Shown here piece after piece: positions 11,749 through 20,071 of a DNA stretch of 42,759 nucleotides (positions are counted from its first letter, which is position 1; every line of letters begins with the position of its first letter). The notes beneath the pieces are model-generated. The model was given only the letters and a program-made list of their open reading frames with translations. It was not told the DNA's origin and did no database searches. Made by a program: the position numbers and the translations under genes. The stretch is taken from assembly GCA_009702925.1 (NCBI GenBank), contig WLHC01000006.1, positions 1-42,759 on the forward strand. Direction: 5' to 3'. This stretch comes from Actinomycetota bacterium (GTDB lineage Bacteria > Actinomycetota > Actinomycetes > Nanopelagicales > Nanopelagicaceae).

Positions 11749-12938
11749 TGCCAGAACTGTCAACTGTTGATTTAAAAGGCAAGCGGGTTTTTTTGCGCTG
11801 TGATCTTAATGTGCCAATTAAAGATGGCGTCATTAAAGATGATGGGCGGATAAAGGCTAGCTTGCCAACGATTCAGCTTTTGTTAAGTAAAGGCGCATCA
11901 GTGGTGATTGCCGCACACCTTGGGCGTCCAAAAAATGGCCCAGCTGCGGAGTTCTCTTTGGCACCTATTGCCAAGCGAATCGGAGAACTTTTGAAACAAG
12001 AAGTTAAGTTTTCACAGGAGATCACAGGAAATGCGGTTGCCGAAATGGTTAGCTCCTTAAAATCTGGCGAGATTCTTCTTCTTGAAAACATTAGATTCTC
12101 ATCTTTTGAAACTAGTAAAGACGATGTTGAACGTGAAAACTTTGCAAAAGAGTTGGCATCGTATGCAGATTTTTACGTCGGAGATGGCTTCGGAGCGGTA
12201 CACAGAAAGCATGCATCCGTCTTTGATCTTCCTAAGTTACTTCCGCATGCTGCTGGTTCTCTGATTGGCGCCGAAGTTAAGGTTCTAAAAACGCTCACGG
12301 AAAAACCTGAGAGACCTTATGGTGTTGTACTTGGCGGGGCAAAAATCTCCGACAAATTGGCCGTGATTGAGAATTTGCTTAGCAAAGTAGATGTACTTGC
12401 AATAGGTGGAGGAATGGTTTTCACATTCCTGAAGGCTCAGGGCAAAGAGATTGGTACGTCTTTAGTTGAAAATGAGATGCTGGATATCGTCAAGGAGTTG
12501 ATCGAAAAGGCCAAAGAGAACGGAGTACTTTTGCTTTTACCTACGGACATAATAGTCGCACCTTCATTTTCACCTGATGCGGTTCCTACATTGGTATCAG
12601 TTGATCAAATCCCAGTAGATCAGATGGGTCTAGATATCGGTCCGAACTCTGCAGAGAAATTTGCATCTGAGATTGTTAAATGTAAAACAGTTTTCTGGAA
12701 TGGACCAATGGGAGTGTTTGAGTTTCCAAATTTTGCATCAGGTACAAAGACCGTCGGTCAAGCATTAACGCAGGTTAAAGGAATTAGTGTTGTTGGGGGA
12801 GGCGACTCAGCTGCTGCTGTTCGTGCTTTAGGATTTCAAGATTCACAGTTTGGGTACATTTCTACAGGCGGCGGTGCCTCACTTGAGTATTTAGAAGGCA
12901 AGAAACTGCCAGGGCTAATAGCCTTAGATTTGGGTTAA
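11748..12938 (+). CDS. pgk: Phosphoglycerate kinase
   Basis: PGK transfers phosphate from 1,3-bisphosphoglycerate to ADP. The 396-residue protein shows the family motif VFLRCDLNVP near the N-terminus, VVLGGAKISDKLAVIENL in the hinge region and GGGDSAAAV near the C-terminus for nucleotide binding. An open frame extends upstream to 11691 inside gap, but the family N-terminus (MPELSTVDLKGKRVFLR) fits the ATG at 11748, which overlaps the gap stop by one base. It is the second gene of the glycolytic operon and ends 36 bases before tpiA. Confidence 0.98.
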
Positions 12939-12974
12939 TTAAGATTAAACTTCCAAGAAATAGAGGAGATAAAA

Positions 12975-13751
12975 ATGCGTAAGCCATTGATGGCTGGTAA
13001 CTGGAAGATGAATTTAAATCATCTAGAAGCGATAGCCGTTGCTCAAAAACTGGTCTATGGTTTAGGCGATAAAGATTACGACGCGGTGGATGTTGCTGTC
13101 ATTCCTCCATTTACCGATATTCGCTCAATCCAAACCTTGGTAGATGGTGATCGTTTGCGCCTTCAATATGGCGCACAAGATTTATCTCCTGAAAACAGTG
13201 GCGCTTTTACTGGTGACATATCAGGTTCAATGTTGAAGAAACTCGGTTGCACTTACGTCATTATTGGTCACTCAGAACGTCGCGCTATTCATAATGAGAG
13301 TGACTCCCTGATAAATCGTAAAATCAAAGCAGCGCTAGCTAATGAACTCACGCCAATATTTTGCGTAGGAGAAGAGCTATCCGTCCGTGAATCAGGTATG
13401 CATGTTTCACATGTTGTTCGTCAACTTCGTGCCGGTTTAGAAGGTTTCACAAAGCCAGAGTTGAAGAAAATTACAATCGCTTATGAACCGGTATGGGCGA
13501 TAGGAACTGGCAAAACTGCAACACCTGAAGATGCTCAAGAAGTTTGCGCTGCAATTCGCGAAGAGATTGAGAACATAGGATCTGCTGACATCGCTAGCAA
13601 CATTCGGATTCTTTATGGTGGATCTGTGAAATCTTCGAACATCGTTGAAATCATGAAAAAAGAAGATGTTGATGGTGCCTTAATCGGTGGGGCTAGCCTG
13701 GATCCTGAGGAATTGGCCAAAATTGCCAAGTTCTACGCGGTAGCCGAGTAA
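12975..13751 (+). CDS. tpiA: Triosephosphate isomerase
   Basis: TPI interconverts dihydroxyacetone phosphate and glyceraldehyde 3-phosphate. The 258-residue protein begins [12 protein letters not shown] (with the catalytic lysine), contains the catalytic histidine in VIIGHSERR and the catalytic glutamate in [19 protein letters not shown], and has the phosphate-binding [10 protein letters not shown] motif. A good ribosome binding site, GAGGAGAT, ends 6-7 bases before the ATG. It is the third gene of the gap-pgk-tpiA operon and precedes secG, an order conserved in actinobacteria. Confidence 0.98.
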   Translation: MRKPLMAGNWKMNLNHLEAIAVAQKLVYGLGDKDYDAVDVAVIPPFTDIRSIQTLVDGDRLRLQYGAQDLSPENSGAFTGDISGSMLKKLGCTYVIIGHSERRAIHNESDSLINRKIKAALANELTPIFCVGEELSVRESGMHVSHVVRQLRAGLEGFTKPELKKITIAYEPVWAIGTGKTATPEDAQEVCAAIREEIENIGSADIASNIRILYGGSVKSSNIVEIMKKEDVDGALIGGASLDPEELAKIAKFYAVAE

Positions 13752-13772
13752 ACATTTAGCCTTTAAGACGGG

Positions 13773-13778
13773 TATCCT
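13773..13778 (+). promoter_or_regulatory. Candidate -10 element for secG
   Basis: TATCCT lies 30 bases before the secG start in the short spacer after tpiA. No convincing -35 is seen, and secG could equally be read from the glycolytic operon. Confidence 0.3.
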
Positions 13779-13808
13779 TGCCCTCTACGAACTAGGAGTT
13801 TTAGAAAA

Positions 13809-14036
13809 GTGATACTAGGTCTCTCAATTGCATTAATGGTTACAAGTACCCTCATGATTCTTTTGGTGCTTCTGCACAAAGGTAAGGGAAGCGGACTCTC
13901 TGACATGTTTGGTGGAGGTATCTCTTCAAATTATGGTGGATCTTCAGTAGTAGAGCGAAACCTTGATCGAATAACGATCGTAGCCGGTGGCGTGTGGTTC
14001 TCTCTCGTTGTGGCTCTTTCGCTTTTGCTTAAATAG
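13809..14036 (+). CDS. secG: Preprotein translocase subunit SecG
   Basis: SecG is the small third subunit of the SecYEG protein-export channel in the cytoplasmic membrane. The 75-residue protein has two membrane segments, about residues 3-22 and 52-73. The conserved cytoplasmic loop lies between them (LLHKGKGSGLSDMFGGG), followed by the SSVVERNLDRIT stretch typical of actinobacterial SecG. The start is a GTG, with AGGAG at 13794-13798, a slightly long 10-base spacing. It lies 57 bases after tpiA and 50 bases before rbpA. Confidence 0.92.
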   Translation: MILGLSIALMVTSTLMILLVLLHKGKGSGLSDMFGGGISSNYGGSSVVERNLDRITIVAGGVWFSLVVALSLLLK

Positions 14037-14086
14037 TTCAATAGTAAATCTTTAGATTTTTCGTTTCACTAACTAAGGAGTCCTAA

Positions 14087-14425
14087 ATGGCAAGTGCAAT
14101 TCGCGGAAGTCGTGTTGGTGCTGGCCCGATGGGCGAGGCAGAACGCGGAGATTCGATTGCTCGTGCCTACGTCTCTTACTGGTGTGCAAACGGACATGAA
14201 GTTCGTCCATCATTTGCAGTTGAAGAGACTGTGGTGATCCCAGCTGAATGGGATTGTCCAAAATGTGGCTACCCTGCAGGTAGAGATCGCAACAATCCAC
14301 CGAGCCCAATTAAAAATGAGCCTTACAAGACGCACCTTGCATACGTTAAAGAGCGACGTACAGATTCAGAGGGCGAGAGACTTTTAGAAGATGCACTTCG
14401 TAGATTACGTGGAGACGACGAGTAA
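14087..14425 (+). CDS. rbpA: RNA polymerase-binding protein RbpA
   Basis: RbpA is an actinobacteria-specific transcription factor that binds RNA polymerase and the principal sigma factor and stabilises the open promoter complex. The 112-residue protein matches the family throughout. It has the N-terminal ASAIRGSRVGAGPMGEAERG tail and a central zinc-type core with Cys33, His37, Cys57 and Cys60 (YWCANGHEV, WDCPKCGYPAG). The C-terminal helix that contacts sigma is present (HLAYVKERRTDSEGERLL). A strong ribosome binding site AAGGAG lies before the ATG. It converges on pgi with only 6 bases between the two stop codons. It is one of the best lineage markers in this window. Confidence 0.96.
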   Translation: MASAIRGSRVGAGPMGEAERGDSIARAYVSYWCANGHEVRPSFAVEETVVIPAEWDCPKCGYPAGRDRNNPPSPIKNEPYKTHLAYVKERRTDSEGERLLEDALRRLRGDDE

Positions 14426-14431
14426 TCTTCT

Positions 14432-15973
14432 TTAAAGAGATTTTGCAGCAGCTATTAGTTCTGTAATTCCATCTTTTCTGCTCTTTAAGTTAAATCGAAG
14501 CAGAGGGTACTTTCTTAATGTTAAGGCATTGGCATCGCCTAGAGCTTGTGCAGCGATGAGTGTGCTTAGGTCAATTTCTTCTCCAGGTATTTTTATTTCG
14601 CTTTGGTGTTCACCCGTAATCTGAAGAAAAACACCATTTGGTTGTCCACCTTTATGAAACTGGCCAGTTGAATGTAAAAATCGTGGACCCCAGCCAAATG
14701 TGACAGGCCTATCAGCTTTTTGAGAAAGTATGGATTGAAGTTCAGCAAGAGCCGAATCATCGAATCGATCAAGATAGGCCATGACGGCGATATATCCATC
14801 AGTTGGAACCGATGCAATTAAAAGATTGAGTGCATCTTTTACACTTGAGCCTTTTCCGTATATCTCAACAGCTGCTTCAACGTGATCTGCATTAAAAACG
14901 GGCTTGGATCCCTTCCATTGTGACAAAAGTTTCGAAGTTGCATCTTTTGCTTCGGTAACATTTGGCTGATTAAAGGGATCTACCTTAAGAGCAAAACAAA
15001 GCAGGGAAGTGACCCACTCCCAAAGAATAAACTGTGCAGATAGATCAGCTTGTACTACTAAATCTGCATTTCCACTAAATGCAACGTTGAAGCAGTTACC
15101 CCCGTGTACATCCTTAAAATCTTTGACAACGATCGGTAATCGTCCAATTTGATTTTTTCCAGTGGATTCGGCAATCAATTGCTCAACCCAATCACTTAAC
15201 CCTGGCAAACCGCTATCAGAGTCATTAAATGCAACGTACTGATCACTTTGGTATGCGAGCAAAAATGCGATATCACATACGAGATTAGGATCTAGCAGAA
15301 AAGACTTTTTGGCATCATTAGCATCATCTAACAGGACCGAAACATCTACGCCGATTAAGGCAGCAGGTACAAGTCCAAAAGCACTGAGAACACTAAATCG
15401 ACCACCAACGTGAGGATCAGCATTTATTACAGAATAGCCATGCTTGCGAACTCGTTCGTCCAATGGCGAATCAGGATCGGTTACAAAAACCATGTGCGCA
15501 GTGGGATCTAGAGATTGCTTTTCAAATGCTTCTTCAAAGATTGATCGGTGAGACATAGTTTCAATTGTCGTGCCTGATTTAGAACTGATAATTACTAAAG
15601 TTTTCGATAAATCATTTCCCAGAGCTCTCTGTACATGATTAGGATCGGTAGAGTCCAAAACAAATAAACTCTTTTGATGAGTTACTGCGATGACTTCGGG
15701 GCCTAATGAGGATCCACCCATTCCGCACAGTATAAAAAAGGTTTTATCGCGATGTTTTGCCGCAAGAGCATCTAAAGTGGGCAGAAGATCGCGCGAATCA
15801 TTGGGTAGGTCCACCCAATTCAGCCTGATCGCTGCCTCTGCCTCTGCCTCTGCCTGTTTTCCCCAGAGCGTGTTGTCTTTCTTGGCTAATCTTGAATGGG
15901 CATCCAATAAGGCCTTGTACTCTGGGCAAGATCGATCGATAGTTGCTACAGCGCTGCCGCTAACTTTAATCAT
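14432..15973 (-). CDS. pgi: Glucose-6-phosphate isomerase
   Basis: PGI interconverts glucose 6-phosphate and fructose 6-phosphate. The 513-residue protein has the sugar-isomerase motifs CGMGGSSLGPEV and SSKSGTTIETMSH that bind the phosphate, and DPHVGGRFSVLSAFGLVPA, the family signature. It resembles the C-terminal half of the fused transaldolase-PGI proteins known in some bacteria rather than the classic 550-residue enzyme. Here the two halves are separate genes whose ends overlap by four bases (ATGA, 15970-15973). A hexanucleotide repeat near the N-terminus encodes Glu-Ala repeats. It is the last gene of the ctaA-tkt-tal-pgi unit. Confidence 0.93.
   Translation of the reverse strand: MIKVSGSAVATIDRSCPEYKALLDAHSRLAKKDNTLWGKQAEAEAEAAIRLNWVDLPNDSRDLLPTLDALAAKHRDKTFFILCGMGGSSLGPEVIAVTHQKSLFVLDSTDPNHVQRALGNDLSKTLVIISSKSGTTIETMSHRSIFEEAFEKQSLDPTAHMVFVTDPDSPLDERVRKHGYSVINADPHVGGRFSVLSAFGLVPAALIGVDVSVLLDDANDAKKSFLLDPNLVCDIAFLLAYQSDQYVAFNDSDSGLPGLSDWVEQLIAESTGKNQIGRLPIVVKDFKDVHGGNCFNVAFSGNADLVVQADLSAQFILWEWVTSLLCFALKVDPFNQPNVTEAKDATSKLLSQWKGSKPVFNADHVEAAVEIYGKGSSVKDALNLLIASVPTDGYIAVMAYLDRFDDSALAELQSILSQKADRPVTFGWGPRFLHSTGQFHKGGQPNGVFLQITGEHQSEIKIPGEEIDLSTLIAAQALGDANALTLRKYPLLRFNLKSRKDGITELIAAAKSL
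15834..15857 (-). repeat. Hexanucleotide tandem repeat inside pgi
   Basis: On the + strand GCCTCT occurs three times in tandem (15834-15851), followed by a fourth copy with one change (GCCTGT). In pgi it encodes an Ala-Glu repeat (QAEAEAEAA). Gain or loss of a unit would keep the frame. Confidence 0.8.
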
Positions 15974-17055
15974 TCTTGCAGTGCAGCTTCGACATTTTTC
16001 TGAAGATCATTCCAAGCCTGGGCAAACTTCTTAACTCCATCAATCTCAAGCTCAGTAGTAACATCATCGAGTGAAACATTTACATCAGATAATCCCTTGA
16101 GAACCTGTATTGCTTGTTGGTAATTTCCTGTAACAGTGTCTCCGCGCAATACCCCATGATCAATGAGTGCATCTAGCGTGGATTGTGGCATTGTGTTCAC
16201 GGTATCCGGAGCGATTAACTCCACCACGTATTGCGTATCTGGGTATGAAGGATCCTTGACCCCAGTTGATGCCCACAATGGTCTTTGTTTGTGCGCACCC
16301 TTGGTTTCCAGCGCCTTCCATGCGGGTGAGTTGAATTTCTCTTCAAATAATTGATAAGCCAAATGAGCGTTTGCTATAGCGGCTTTGCCCAACAGAGATA
16401 AAGCTTGAGGCGAACCTATTTCTTTAAGTTGGGCATCGATTGAAGAATCAATTCTGCTGATGAAGAATGATGCGACCGAGTGTATCTTTGATGGATCGTT
16501 GCACTCCTGTACACCTTTCATGAATGCATCAATTACCTGGCCATATCGCTTTATTGAAAAAATTAAAGTTACGTTCACACTTATTCCAGCTGCCAAGAGA
16601 GCTGTGATTGCTGGCAAACCCTCTAATGTTGCAGGCACTTTAATCATCACATTGGCTCTGTCGATAATCTTCCAGAGTTTTTGACCGGCATTGATCGTCG
16701 CTTGCGTGTCATGTGCAAGAGTCGGGTCCACTTCAATACTCACGCGACCGTCGATACCGTGACTGCTCTTAAATATTGGGTACATAAGATCACATGCGGC
16801 TCGAACATCATCTGTCGTCAATTTTTCTATGACGTCATCAACCGAAGAACCCTTCATAACTTTGATGTCATTGGAATACTCTGAGCCAGAACTTATTGCT
16901 GAACCAAATATGCTGGGATTAGTTGTAACACCCACAACGGCTGATGTGGCGATCCGTGATGGTAAAGAATGAGCATCAGAACCGCTAATTTTTGCCCTAG
17001 ATAGGTCATCGAGCCAGATTGAAGTTGGACAGTTGATCAGTTCATCTAAGTTCAC
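15970..17055 (-). CDS. tal: Transaldolase
   Basis: Transaldolase moves a three-carbon dihydroxyacetone unit between sugar phosphates in the non-oxidative pentose phosphate pathway. The 361-residue protein has the N-terminal SIWLDDLSR and VVGVTTNPSIF motifs and the Schiff-base lysine Lys139 in NVMIKVPAT. The GVKDPSYPDTQYVVELIAPDTVNT-type segment typical of the longer bacterial transaldolases linked to PGI is also seen. The start is GTG at 17055, which overlaps the tkt stop by four bases (GTGA), and the stop overlaps the pgi start by four bases. Both overlaps point to coupled translation. Confidence 0.95.
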   Translation of the reverse strand: MNLDELINCPTSIWLDDLSRAKISGSDAHSLPSRIATSAVVGVTTNPSIFGSAISSGSEYSNDIKVMKGSSVDDVIEKLTTDDVRAACDLMYPIFKSSHGIDGRVSIEVDPTLAHDTQATINAGQKLWKIIDRANVMIKVPATLEGLPAITALLAAGISVNVTLIFSIKRYGQVIDAFMKGVQECNDPSKIHSVASFFISRIDSSIDAQLKEIGSPQALSLLGKAAIANAHLAYQLFEEKFNSPAWKALETKGAHKQRPLWASTGVKDPSYPDTQYVVELIAPDTVNTMPQSTLDALIDHGVLRGDTVTGNYQQAIQVLKGLSDVNVSLDDVTTELEIDGVKKFAQAWNDLQKNVEAALQE

Positions 17056-19097
17056 TTAAGAATCCCCTTAACCTGGGCAACTACATTATCCACGGAAAAC
17101 CCAAACTCTTTGAAAAGTTTTTTTGCATCAGCTGATGCTCCGTAGTGCTCTAGCGAGATAGCTAATCCCTTATCACCAATGTATTTATGCCACCCTTGTG
17201 CGATTCCAACCTCGATGCTTACCTTAATGACATCAGGGGAGAGCACGCTATCTTTATAACTTTGATCCTGCTCATCAAACCATTCAAGGCACGGCGCACT
17301 TACGACTCTGACTTGTATGCCTTGCGATTCAAGGACGCTCGCAGAATCGATTGCAAGACTAACTTCAGAACCAGTTGCAATTAGTATCACGCGTGGTTTA
17401 TCCGCATCTTTTAATACATAGGCACCTTTTGAAACGCCCTCAGTAGAGTTATAAATGCTGCGATCAAGAACGGGTAAATTCTGGCGAGAAAGCAAAATGC
17501 CAACAGGGCGATTGCGCTCAATAATAGTTTTCCATGCCTGTGCAACTTCATTTGCATCTCCTGGACGAACTACATCTAATCCTGGAATAGCTCGCAAGGC
17601 GGCAAAATGTTCAATGGGTTGGTGCGTTGGTCCATCTTCGCCAACTCCAATTGAATCATGCGTCCACACAAAAATAGAGCCAATATTCATTAATGCCGCT
17701 AATCGCACTGCTGGGCGCATGTAGTCACTAAAAACTGCAAAAGTTCCACCGAAACTGCGCGTTAAACCATGGAGTGTTATTCCATTAAGGATTGCACCCA
17801 TTGCGTGCTCTCTAATTCCAAAATGAATAATGCGACCGTAAGGATGTGCGTTTGTAATAGAACTTGTTTCTGGTAGAAAAGATCGAGCGCCTTTTATACT
17901 TGTATTGTTGGAACCAGCTAAATCGGCAGAGCCACCCCAAAACTCTGGTAATTGTTGTGCAATTGCATTGATAACTTCACCTGAGGCTGCGCGAGTAGCT
18001 AAATCTTTTCCTGGCGCAAAGACTGGAATATTCTGATCCCAATTACTTGGTAATGCTTTTGTTTTTAACCGCACCAACAGAGCAGCCTTTTCTGGCTGAG
18101 CCGCCTTCCAGGTTTCATAGGATTTCTCCCATGCATTTCTCTTACTAGCACCACGATCCTTCACCTGCCGTGCATGTGCGAGCACCTCAGCTGGCATGGC
18201 AAAATCTTCTTCAGGATTTAATCCAAGAACTTGCTTTGTGGCTTTTATCTCGTCAGCTCCTAGGGCTGAACCATGTGAAGCAGCTGTTCCCTGCGCCTTT
18301 GGTGCCGGCCATGCAATTACAGACTTCATTCGAATTAATGTTGGTCGCTTTAACTCGGCCTTTGCAGCAGCCATGGCAGTATCGAGTGCAACAAGATCTA
18401 CATCACCATTTGCCTGTGCTGGTACATCGATGACATGCCAACCGTAGGCGACGTATCTGGCTGAGACATCTTCAGTGAAAGCATTATGCGTGTCACCTTC
18501 AATTGAAATTCTGTTGTCATCATAAATAACATTGAGAGATCCCAGGTTTTGCGTCCCAGCTAATGAGGAAGCCTCTGCGCTAACACCTTCTTGTAAGTCT
18601 CCATCTGAACAGATAACCCAGATGCGGTGATCAAAAATTGACTGTGATTGCGGTGTATTTGGATCGAGCAAACCTCGTTCAAATCGTGCCGCCATCGCCA
18701 TACCTACCGCAGTTGCAACTCCTTGACCTAAAGGACCTGTTGTCATTTCGACTCCAGCGGTATGACCAAACTCTGGATGACCAGGAGTGAGAGAGCCCCA
18801 CGTTCTAAAGCTTTCTAGATCTTTCATCTCAAGACCATATCCACTTAAGTAAAGTTGAATGTATAAAGTCAGTGAAGAGTGGCCGCATGAAAGAATAAAA
18901 CGATCACGGCCTAACCACTGCGGATCGGATGGATCGTGAACTAAGTGCCGTTGAAAAAGTGTGTATGCAACTGGCGCAAGAGACATTGCAGTGCCTGGAT
19001 GTCCATTTCCTACCTTCTGAACCGCATCGGCGGCTAGAGCTCTCGCATATGAAACCGCCCGATCATCAAGGTTTGTCCAACCCGCTGGTGTACTCAT
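17052..19097 (-). CDS. tkt: Transketolase
   Basis: Transketolase is the thiamine diphosphate enzyme that moves two-carbon units in the non-oxidative pentose phosphate pathway. The protein shows AADAVQKVGNGHPGTAMSLAP at its start and the thiamine-binding GDGDLQEGV-like stretch, here CSDGDLQEGVSAEASSLAG. The pyrimidine-domain motifs HFGIREHAMG and THDSIGVGEDGPTHQP are present too. The frame is open to 19151, but the family start (MSTPAGWTNLDDRAVSYARALA) fits the ATG at 19097, giving 681 residues. That ATG overlaps the ctaA stop as ATGA (19094-19097), so tkt appears to be translated by coupling to ctaA. The 54 extra bases would lie wholly inside ctaA and are best ignored. Confidence 0.95.
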   Translation of the reverse strand: MSTPAGWTNLDDRAVSYARALAADAVQKVGNGHPGTAMSLAPVAYTLFQRHLVHDPSDPQWLGRDRFILSCGHSSLTLYIQLYLSGYGLEMKDLESFRTWGSLTPGHPEFGHTAGVEMTTGPLGQGVATAVGMAMAARFERGLLDPNTPQSQSIFDHRIWVICSDGDLQEGVSAEASSLAGTQNLGSLNVIYDDNRISIEGDTHNAFTEDVSARYVAYGWHVIDVPAQANGDVDLVALDTAMAAAKAELKRPTLIRMKSVIAWPAPKAQGTAASHGSALGADEIKATKQVLGLNPEEDFAMPAEVLAHARQVKDRGASKRNAWEKSYETWKAAQPEKAALLVRLKTKALPSNWDQNIPVFAPGKDLATRAASGEVINAIAQQLPEFWGGSADLAGSNNTSIKGARSFLPETSSITNAHPYGRIIHFGIREHAMGAILNGITLHGLTRSFGGTFAVFSDYMRPAVRLAALMNIGSIFVWTHDSIGVGEDGPTHQPIEHFAALRAIPGLDVVRPGDANEVAQAWKTIIERNRPVGILLSRQNLPVLDRSIYNSTEGVSKGAYVLKDADKPRVILIATGSEVSLAIDSASVLESQGIQVRVVSAPCLEWFDEQDQSYKDSVLSPDVIKVSIEVGIAQGWHKYIGDKGLAISLEHYGASADAKKLFKEFGFSVDNVVAQVKGILK

Positions 19098-19990
19098 TTT
19101 GCATCCATTCTTATTCTCGATGATAGAAACACTCTCCATGCACTTATCCAAAGAACTGCAGCGCCCAATAGGTGTAAGCCAACTATTAACGCAGGCACCC
19201 CTAAGAAGTATTGAACATAGCCAATCACGCCTTGTGCAAGGGCAATTATTGTGAATGTTCGAAGCTTAATTCTAGTTTGAGCCGATGTTCCAACTGCGAC
19301 AAAGAAAGCGATAGTTATACCAAAAAGAAAAATCACAAAGTCAGCGTGCAGAATTGCGACAGTTCGAATATCAAATGTAAAACGTTCAGCTTGCGCATCG
19401 CCAGCATGAGGTCCAGAGCCTGTTACCACTGTTCCAAGAATCATTACTAGGAACATGATTGAGACATGAAGGAGAGCAAGTGATCTTGTTAATTTGCTAC
19501 TTTCGATGTTGATAGATGGTTCAAATCTGCGCACATGAATAGATGACGCTCCGGCTATTAAGACCATTGACAGTAAGAGATGCAGGGCAACAGTGATTGG
19601 ATGCAAACCTGTAAGGACAGTAATTCCGCCTAAAATTCCTTGACCAAAAATTCCTAAAAATTGTCCCGCAGCTAATGAGCGAAGATCTCGCCTTCCACTT
19701 TTTAACACAGCTACGATGAGCACTAAGGATGCTAGAACGAGTGCGAAGGTGAGCATTCGATTTCCAAATTCAATCCAAACATTCAGTACTGGTTCGGCTT
19801 GATGGGGAACCGGGGTGTAAGAACCTGGCGTGCATTCGGGCCATGTTGGGCACCCAAGACCCGAGCCTGTTAATCGAACCGCTCCACCGGTTACAACTAG
19901 AGCAGCCTGCAGGAAGAGAAGCACAGCACTGGCTGGAATGAGAATCCGCGCAGCCGAAAATCTGGGCATTGCCACTGCGGAACGGGACAT
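19094..19990 (-). CDS. ctaA: Heme A synthase (CtaA/COX15 family)
   Basis: CtaA oxidises the methyl group of heme O to the formyl group of heme A, needed by aa3-type cytochrome c oxidase, in the cytoplasmic membrane. The 298-residue protein is rich in membrane helices, about eight by eye. It has the motifs GGAVRLTGSGLGCPTWPECT and HLLLSMVLIA (with a heme-ligand type histidine). VTGSGPHAGDAQAERF and GLHLLGAAVLW are further family motifs. Its substrate needs a heme O synthase (ctaB), which often lies next to it but is not in this window. Divergent from sufR with 75-81 bases between starts. It heads the ctaA-tkt-tal-pgi unit. ATG 19990 is chosen because a -10 hexamer lies six bases upstream. Confidence 0.94.
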   Translation of the reverse strand: MSRSAVAMPRFSAARILIPASAVLLFLQAALVVTGGAVRLTGSGLGCPTWPECTPGSYTPVPHQAEPVLNVWIEFGNRMLTFALVLASLVLIVAVLKSGRRDLRSLAAGQFLGIFGQGILGGITVLTGLHPITVALHLLLSMVLIAGASSIHVRRFEPSINIESSKLTRSLALLHVSIMFLVMILGTVVTGSGPHAGDAQAERFTFDIRTVAILHADFVIFLFGITIAFFVAVGTSAQTRIKLRTFTIIALAQGVIGYVQYFLGVPALIVGLHLLGAAVLWISAWRVFLSSRIRMDAK

Positions 19991-19996
19991 AGGCCA

Positions 19997-20002
19997 AGCC
20001 TA
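19997..20002 (-). promoter_or_regulatory. -10 element of ctaA, leaderless type
   Basis: On the minus strand TAGGCT ends 6 bases before the ctaA ATG (19990), with no Shine-Dalgarno between them. This is the same hexamer and spacing as at uvrB. It implies a leaderless ctaA-tkt-tal-pgi mRNA. Confidence 0.55.
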
Positions 20003-20039
20003 TTGACTGCGGGCACGGGCGCGTTCCAACTGGCAAGAG

Positions 20040-20064
20040 GTGTCGAATTACGACACAATAGTGT
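20040..20064 (+). promoter_or_regulatory. sufR promoter with nested palindromes (candidate SufR operator)
   Basis: GTGTCG (20040-20045) and CGACAC (20051-20056) form a perfect inverted repeat around 5 bases. The same CGACAC also pairs with GTGTTG (20061-20066) around AATA, with one mismatch. The -10 hexamer TAGTGT (20059-20064), seven bases before ATG 20072, lies in the second palindrome. SufR-type repressors regulate their own operon, so this is the obvious operator candidate; the binding itself is inference. The site also lies 38 bases from the divergent ctaA -10. Confidence 0.6.
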
Positions 20065-20071
20065 TGTGAAA

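Noticed and set aside
14040-14065. Possible terminator between secG and rbpA (AAATC/GATTT with T-run)
   Set aside because: The stem is only five A/T-rich pairs, too weak to call.
19098-19151. Longer transketolase N-terminus
   Set aside because: The extra 18 residues lie inside ctaA, are not part of the family, and the ATG at 19097 overlaps the ctaA stop in the same way as the other pairs of the operon.
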